From Acidimicrobiales bacterium (GTDB taxonomy: Bacteria > Actinomycetota > Acidimicrobiia > Acidimicrobiales > Palsa-688), in assembly GCA_019241495.1 (NCBI GenBank), contig JAFAWZ010000019.1:1-27197 (forward strand): a stretch of 27,197 bases of DNA, written 5' to 3'. Numbering within the stretch: position 1 is the stretch's first letter; each line of letters starts with the position of its first letter. Of the stretch, positions 23,992-27,197 are shown piece after piece. The position numbers were made by a program, and so were the translations under genes. The notes below the pieces were generated by a model. That model saw only the letters and a program-made list of their open reading frames with translations, had not been told where the DNA came from and did no database searches.

Positions 23992-24579
23992 ATGTCTGAC
24001 CGCGGCCTGACCCACCTGGACCCGCTCGGGCGTGCCCGCATGGTCGATGTCACCCCCAAGGAAGCGACTCACCGGCGCGCCATGGCCCGCTGCAAGGTCT
24101 TCATGAAGCCGGAGACGACCGGCAAGGTCGCATCCAACGCCATGTCGAAAGGCGACGTGCTGGGCGCGGCCCGCATTGCGGGAATCCAGGCGGCCAAGCG
24201 CACCGCCGACATGATCCCGCTCTGCCACCCGCTCCTGGTCGGCGCGGTGACCATCAACTTCACCCTGGGTGACAACCACGTCGAGGTGGAGACACAGGTG
24301 GAAACGGTGGACCGGACAGGGGTCGAGATGGAGGCCATGACAGCATGCGCCATCGCCGCCCTGACCATCTACGACATGTGCAAATCGACCGATCGCTCCA
24401 TGGTGATCGGAGAGCTCGCCCTTTGGGAGAAGACAGGCGGGCGCAGCGGTCACTGGCGCCGTCCGGCGGACGATCTTTCGGTCCCGTTGGTGAACACTCC
24501 CATGCCGACCCTCGACGCTCTGGACCAGGATATCGACGAGTTGATCGGACCCGAATCCCGGGGTGAGGAGCTCTCCTGA
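23992..24579 (+). CDS. moaC: Cyclic pyranopterin monophosphate synthase
   Basis: This 195-residue enzyme makes cPMP from the MoaA product. Landmarks are MVDVTPKEATHRRA, a lysine in MSKGD (K53), GIQAAKRTADMIPLCHPLLV (H79), TGVEMEAMTA (E112, E114) and LTIYDMCKSTDRSM (D128, K131). The canonical domain ends near residue 150. About 40 further residues (SGHWRRPADDLS...) form an acidic extension not seen in short MoaC proteins. The stop codon TGA begins the left arm of a terminator-like hairpin. Confidence 0.95.
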   Translation: MSDRGLTHLDPLGRARMVDVTPKEATHRRAMARCKVFMKPETTGKVASNAMSKGDVLGAARIAGIQAAKRTADMIPLCHPLLVGAVTINFTLGDNHVEVETQVETVDRTGVEMEAMTACAIAALTIYDMCKSTDRSMVIGELALWEKTGGRSGHWRRPADDLSVPLVNTPMPTLDALDQDIDELIGPESRGEELS

Positions 24580-24600
24580 CCAGGACTGAAGTCCTGGTCA
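24577..24600 (+). terminator. Hairpin starting in the moaC stop codon
   Basis: TGACCAGGAC (24577-24586), loop TGAA, GTCCTGGTCA (24591-24600): a perfect 10-bp stem. A short AATTTT lies 6-11 nt later. It is probably a terminator of the galU-moaC unit, though the T-tract is weak and offset. Confidence 0.5.
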
Positions 24601-24731
24601 AACCCAATTTTGACCGGCGGAGTTGGCGGCCTCGAAGCGGTCGACTACGGTAATCAGATCCTAAGAGTTTGCTGAAGCCCAGCTTCGCAGCCTATTTCGT
24701 AATACGGCTCGACCGGGGGGCTCGTGAAAGT

Positions 24732-24755
24732 CCAAAGTGGGATCCACCACTTTGG
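24732..24755. repeat. 9-6-9 inverted repeat upstream of the SepX-like gene
   Basis: CCAAAGTGG (24732-24740) and CCACTTTGG (24747-24755) flank GATCCA. It lies about 50 bp before the TTG start at 24806, within a 226-bp intergenic region that holds no recognisable gene. It may be an operator. Confidence 0.5.
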
Positions 24756-24805
24756 CTGCACGATCCCTTATGGTCCCTGACATCGAAGGGTAAGGCCGAG
24801 GAGTC

Positions 24806-25405
24806 TTGACTACCGTGGTTTTGCTGGTCCTGGCAGTCATATGGGGAGCGCTACTGATCTCATGGTTGCGCTCCCGTTCCGTTGGTACGTTTTCGGACTC
24901 GGTGGGCACTTTCCGCCGTCATCTGAACGTCCTGGAGCGAACGACACCCTCCGGGGGGGCCGGTCGGCGCGCCGTGCGCATGCCGCTCGCCGCGCCTGCT
25001 TACCGCCCGGCCCCCCTGCGGGCGCCGCGCTCCGACGTCCGCGGTGATGTCATCGCCCGACCCCTCCCCGTGCGGCGGGTCCCGGTCAGCGCCAACCAGG
25101 CTGCTTTACGGCGCCGCCAGGCCCAGAAGCGGCGCCGGGACGTGTTCTTCGCCCTCCTGGCCGGGGCCGTCGGCTCGTTCCTGATCGCCGTGGCGGGCGT
25201 GTCGGTCCTCTGGCCGGTCCAGGGGCTGTTCGATGTCCTGCTCGCGGCCTACTGCGCCCTGCTCGTGCACAAGCGCAACCTGGCGGCCGAGCGTGAGCTC
25301 AAGCTCCGCTTCATGCCCGTTGACCGTCAGGCAGTACGGCCCCGCCCCGCCTACGACCTGGCCACGGGCTACGGCGATCTGAAGCTGCGCCGGGCCGCCA
25401 ACTGA
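24806..25405 (+). CDS. Three-TM SepX/GlpR-like protein
   Basis: This is a 199-residue membrane protein from TTG 24806, with GAGGAG immediately upstream. TM1 spans about 4-21. A strongly basic, Pro/Ala-rich cytosolic loop (about 22-112) begins with SVGTFRRHLNVLE. TM2 (about 113-134) and TM3 (about 139-155) are closely spaced, followed by a basic tail. The shape, the SVGTF.R.L.VLER patch and the position beside galU-moeA match the actinobacterial SepX (Streptomyces sporulation/septation) and GlpR (receptor for the MoeA-like divisome protein Glp in corynebacteria). The function is inferred from that synteny and topology, not from a catalytic motif. The rimJ-type acetyltransferase often found in such clusters is absent here. 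Confidence 0.6.
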   Translation: MTTVVLLVLAVIWGALLISWLRSRSVGTFSDSVGTFRRHLNVLERTTPSGGAGRRAVRMPLAAPAYRPAPLRAPRSDVRGDVIARPLPVRRVPVSANQAALRRRQAQKRRRDVFFALLAGAVGSFLIAVAGVSVLWPVQGLFDVLLAAYCALLVHKRNLAAERELKLRFMPVDRQAVRPRPAYDLATGYGDLKLRRAAN

Positions 25406-25432
25406 CCGGCGCCATGGCGTGCTCGGTGAGAT

Positions 25433-25482
25433 CAATAGTGGTCACTTCACCTACAGATGTGTGGGTCAACTGACCACAATTG
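25433..25482. repeat. 50-bp palindrome, 23-4-23, copy 2
   Basis: The left arm 25433-25455 and right arm 25460-25482 match at 19 of 23 positions around GATG. The right arm shares its first 18 bases, TGTGGGTCAACTGACCAC, with the right arm at 5731. A further half-site, TGACCCACA, follows at 25485. It lies 27 bp after the SepX-like gene and 66 bp before the translin gene. Confidence 0.88.
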
Positions 25483-25536
25483 ACTGACCCACACCGCACC
25501 CCGGGTCGAGCAAGCCGCCCTTCCAGATCCCCCAGC

Positions 25537-25542
25537 TAGGCT
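25537..25542 (+). promoter_or_regulatory. -10 box of the translin gene, leaderless arrangement
   Basis: TAGGCT, 6 nt before ATG 25549. No Shine-Dalgarno. Confidence 0.42.
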
Positions 25543-25548
25543 GCCAGC

Positions 25549-26184
25549 ATGTTCGGCCGCCCCGAGCTGGCCACGTTGGTGGAGCAGGCCCGCGACGAGC
25601 TGGGGGAGGTCAACGCGGCCCGAGAGGCCGGTCTGGCCGACTGCCGCAAGGCCATCCGCGCCGCCGGAAGCGCCATCCGGGCCGTCCACCGCCGGGACTT
25701 TGCCCGGGCTGACATCCTGATGGGCGACTGCGAGGTCGCCGTGCGCGCCGCCCAGGGTGTGCTCGCCCCTTTCCCGGCCGTCGCCTACGCCGGCTTCCTC
25801 CACGACGCCGAGAAGGAGTTCGCCGAGGCCGCCTTGACCCGGGCCCTGGTCACCCGCGACGCCCTGCCCGACCACCGCCAGCTGGAGGTGGGCGTCCCGG
25901 CCTGGCTGAACGGCCTGGCCGAGGCCGCCTCCGAGCTGCGCCGCCACCTGCTCGACCGGTTGCGGGGCGACGAGACGTCCGAGGCGGAGGGGTTGCTGGC
26001 CGTCATGGACGACGTCTACGAGGCCCTGGTCGGTGTCGACTACCCCGACGCGGTGACCGCCGGGCTGCGCCGCAGCGCCGACGCCCTCCGGGCCGTCCTC
26101 GAGCGGACCCGCAGCGACGTAGCCACCACCCTCATGCAGATCCGCCTGCGCCATGCCCTCGAACGGGCCCCCGAGTCGCGCTAG
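25549..26184 (+). CDS. Translin-family protein
   Basis: This is a 211-residue, all-helical protein. The C-terminal half is typical of the translin/TRAX family: VPAWLNGLAEAASELRRHLLDRLRGDE, then VMDDVYEALVGVDYPDAVTAGLRRSADALRAVLERTRSDV, matching the 'YL.GLADL..ELrR...G' and 'YE.L...DYP.a...gLRrk.D..R.l.ErTR.Dv' signature. The mid-region FLHDAEKEFAEAAL corresponds to the helix where TRAX carries catalytic acidic residues (E87, E90 and E93 are candidates here). Translins bind single-stranded nucleic acid, and with TRAX form the C3PO RNase; bacterial members are little studied. It is a single gene between palindrome copy 2 and a tRNA gene. Confidence 0.78.
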   Translation: MFGRPELATLVEQARDELGEVNAAREAGLADCRKAIRAAGSAIRAVHRRDFARADILMGDCEVAVRAAQGVLAPFPAVAYAGFLHDAEKEFAEAALTRALVTRDALPDHRQLEVGVPAWLNGLAEAASELRRHLLDRLRGDETSEAEGLLAVMDDVYEALVGVDYPDAVTAGLRRSADALRAVLERTRSDVATTLMQIRLRHALERAPESR

Positions 26185-26201
26185 CCTGAGAATCCCGTTC
26201 C

Positions 26202-26275
26202 GGGGGTGTAGCTCAGCCCGGTAGAGCGCTTCGTTCGCAACGAAGAAGTCGCCGGTTCAAGTCCGGTCACCTCCA
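26202..26275 (+). tRNA. tRNA-Ala(CGC)
   Basis: This is a 74-nt cloverleaf. The acceptor stem GGGGGTG/CACCTCC has a G3-U70 pair, the alanine identity element. The D stem is GCTC/GAGC. The anticodon stem CTTCG/CGAAG bears the loop TTCGCAA, anticodon CGC, which reads GCG. The T stem is GCCGG/CCGGT with loop TTCAAGT, and the discriminator is A. The 3' CCA is not encoded. Confidence 0.93.
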
Positions 26276-26463
26276 CAAACTCGAGAGATCATCACGGCGC
26301 TATTCGAACCGTGACCGGCGCGTTACTTCACGTCGGCCGAGCCAGCGAGGACGAGTCTCCAAGCCTCGATCGTCAACGGGCGAGATACTTGGCCCGCAAC
26401 GCTCCGGCGTCCACGACGCGGCCTTTCGAGATCTCCTCACGGGCCTCGGCCGTTTGACCGGTG

Positions 26464-26492
26464 TTGGAAATCCTCAAACTGCTATGTAGGAT
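26464..26492 (+). promoter_or_regulatory. Promoter of the acyl-CoA synthetase gene
   Basis: TTGGAA (26464-26469), 17 bp, TAGGAT (26487-26492). The resulting leader would be about 40 nt, ending in GAGGAGG before GTG 26541. TCCTCAAAC (26471-26479) between the boxes is the exact reverse complement of GTTTGAGGA (26524-26532), which contains part of the Shine-Dalgarno. Nothing else was recognised between the tRNA and this promoter. Confidence 0.5.
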
Positions 26493-26540
26493 GGCCACGC
26501 CGTCAAACGTTGCCTGCGGGCCGGTTTGAGGAGGCAACTG

Positions 26541-27197
26541 GTGAAAGAGCTCGTGTATCACCGCTTTCTGTTGCCCACTGCGGAACGCCTGGCGACCAAG
26601 ACGGCCGTCATGGACGGCGATTTCACCGCCACGTATGAGCAGCACGTGGATCGGGTGTTGCGGTTGTCCAATGGTTTGTCATCCGAGCTGGGGGTCGGGC
26701 CGGGCGAGCGCTTCGCGGTGATGGCGCTCAACGGTCACCAGTTCCTCGAGCTCTACCACGCCAGCTTCCTAGGTGGGGCGATGATCAATCCGTTGAACCT
26801 CCGGCTGGCATCGAAGGAACTGGAGTTCGTCCTGCAGGATTCGGGCTGCAAGACGTGCTTCGTGGACGCCTGGTTCGCGGCGGTTGTCGACGCGGTGCGC
26901 GCCGGCACGGCGTTGGAGAAGGTGGTCCTGATCGGCGGCGAGGACGTGCCCCACGACGTGGCCTACGAGGATGTGGTGGCGGCCGGATCATCGGTGGTGC
27001 CACCTGAGCCCCACGAGGATGCTCCCGCCTTTTTGATGTACACGGGCGGCACGACCGGCCTACCCAAGGGCGTGGTGATGGACAGCCGGGCCCTGGTGCT
27101 GAATCTGTACAAGGCATTGAGTCGCTTCGCCATGACGGATCGCTATGTGTACTTACACCAAACGCCGATATTCCATGCCGCCTCGTTGCCCGGTGTT
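26541..27197 (+). CDS. AMP-dependent acyl-CoA synthetase, N-terminal part (runs off the window)
   Basis: 219 codons are readable from GTG 26541, with GAGGAGG eight bases upstream. The N-terminus reads YHRFLLPTAERLATKTAVMDGDFTATY, then GVGPGERFAVMALNGHQFLELYHASFLGGAMINPLNLRL, the usual opening of fatty-acid-CoA ligases. The phosphate-binding motif LMYTGGTTGLPKGV lies near residues 164-177, and HQTPIFHAAS near the end corresponds to the motif preceding the acyl site. It forms acyl-AMP and then acyl-CoA; chain specificity cannot be told. The catalytic C-terminal domain lies outside the window. The remnant at 17461-17607 belongs to the same superfamily but does not look like a copy of this gene. 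Confidence 0.9.
   Translation, partial: MKELVYHRFLLPTAERLATKTAVMDGDFTATYEQHVDRVLRLSNGLSSELGVGPGERFAVMALNGHQFLELYHASFLGGAMINPLNLRLASKELEFVLQDSGCKTCFVDAWFAAVVDAVRAGTALEKVVLIGGEDVPHDVAYEDVVAAGSSVVPPEPHEDAPAFLMYTGGTTGLPKGVVMDSRALVLNLYKALSRFAMTDRYVYLHQTPIFHAASLPGV

Noticed and set aside
24601..24731. Riboswitch or Moco RNA motif after moaC
   Set aside because: The region lies downstream of the Moco genes, and I could not assemble the conserved stems of any known riboswitch class.
26373..26645. 90-codon minus-strand open frame between the tRNA and the acyl-CoA synthetase
   Set aside because: It crosses the synthetase promoter and start region. Its C-terminal part (AREEISKGRVVDAGALRAKYLAR) is protein-like, and it could be a remnant, but there is no family match or ribosome site to support it.

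Overview
The window is a GC-rich (roughly two-thirds G+C by eye) bacterial chromosomal segment with many GTG and TTG starts. It most resembles a high-GC actinobacterium, possibly an uncultured member of the Acidimicrobiia. The clues are a mycothiol-dependent-type DinB/MDMPI protein, the galU-moeA-(moaA-moaC)-SepX/GlpR-like cluster, a CIRCE operator, and start codons placed 6-8 nt after TAnnnT boxes, as in leaderless actinobacterial transcripts. The lineage is an inference; no rRNA is present.

Layout. 1-7.5 kb is an envelope block: a truncated polytopic membrane protein and a GT39-type glycosyltransferase (minus strand), a divergent OmpR/HisKA two-component system, a PQQ-propeller lipoprotein, and a second polytopic protein that is a paralogue of the truncated one. 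7.5-9.0 kb holds a SRAP (YedK-like) DNA-protein crosslink protein converging on an MDMPI-family protein. 8.3-13.0 kb (minus) is a compact run of five genes: FlK-like thioesterase, L,D-transpeptidase, PAP2 phosphatase, dxs, MDMPI. 13.0-17.3 kb (plus) holds tldD and pmbA/tldE, separated by a repeat-expanded junction, then a Nudix hydrolase and msrA.

17.3-20.4 kb is a disturbed zone: a headless cupin fragment, a headless acyl-CoA-ligase fragment, an intact bicupin, an unrecognised remnant, a frameshifted hypothetical gene, and an MTA/MTI phosphorylase gene broken by one missing base. A FmdB-type zinc-ribbon gene upstream of that phosphorylase lies behind a 16/18 match to the HrcA operator CIRCE. 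20.9-25.4 kb (plus) is galU-moeA-moaA-moaC followed by a three-TM protein like actinobacterial SepX/GlpR. This couples molybdenum-cofactor synthesis, UDP-glucose supply and, by family analogy, the gephyrin-like divisome. It is followed by a translin-family protein, tRNA-Ala(CGC), and the 5' part of an acyl-CoA synthetase that runs off the window.

The main sequence-level discoveries are: (1) two intergenic copies, 19.7 kb apart, of a 50-bp palindrome with identical 23-4-23 geometry; (2) a four-copy amplification of the tldD-stop/pmbA-start junction, carrying a 21-5-21 hairpin and an 81-codon open frame that overlaps both neighbours by GTGA; (3) a 17-bp tandem repeat at the response-regulator/kinase junction that makes a chain of GTGA-linked mini-ORFs; (4) a CIRCE operator at fmdB; (5) a recurrent TAnnnT-N6-8-start signature at eight genes. 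No CRISPR array, transposase, integrase or phage gene was seen.
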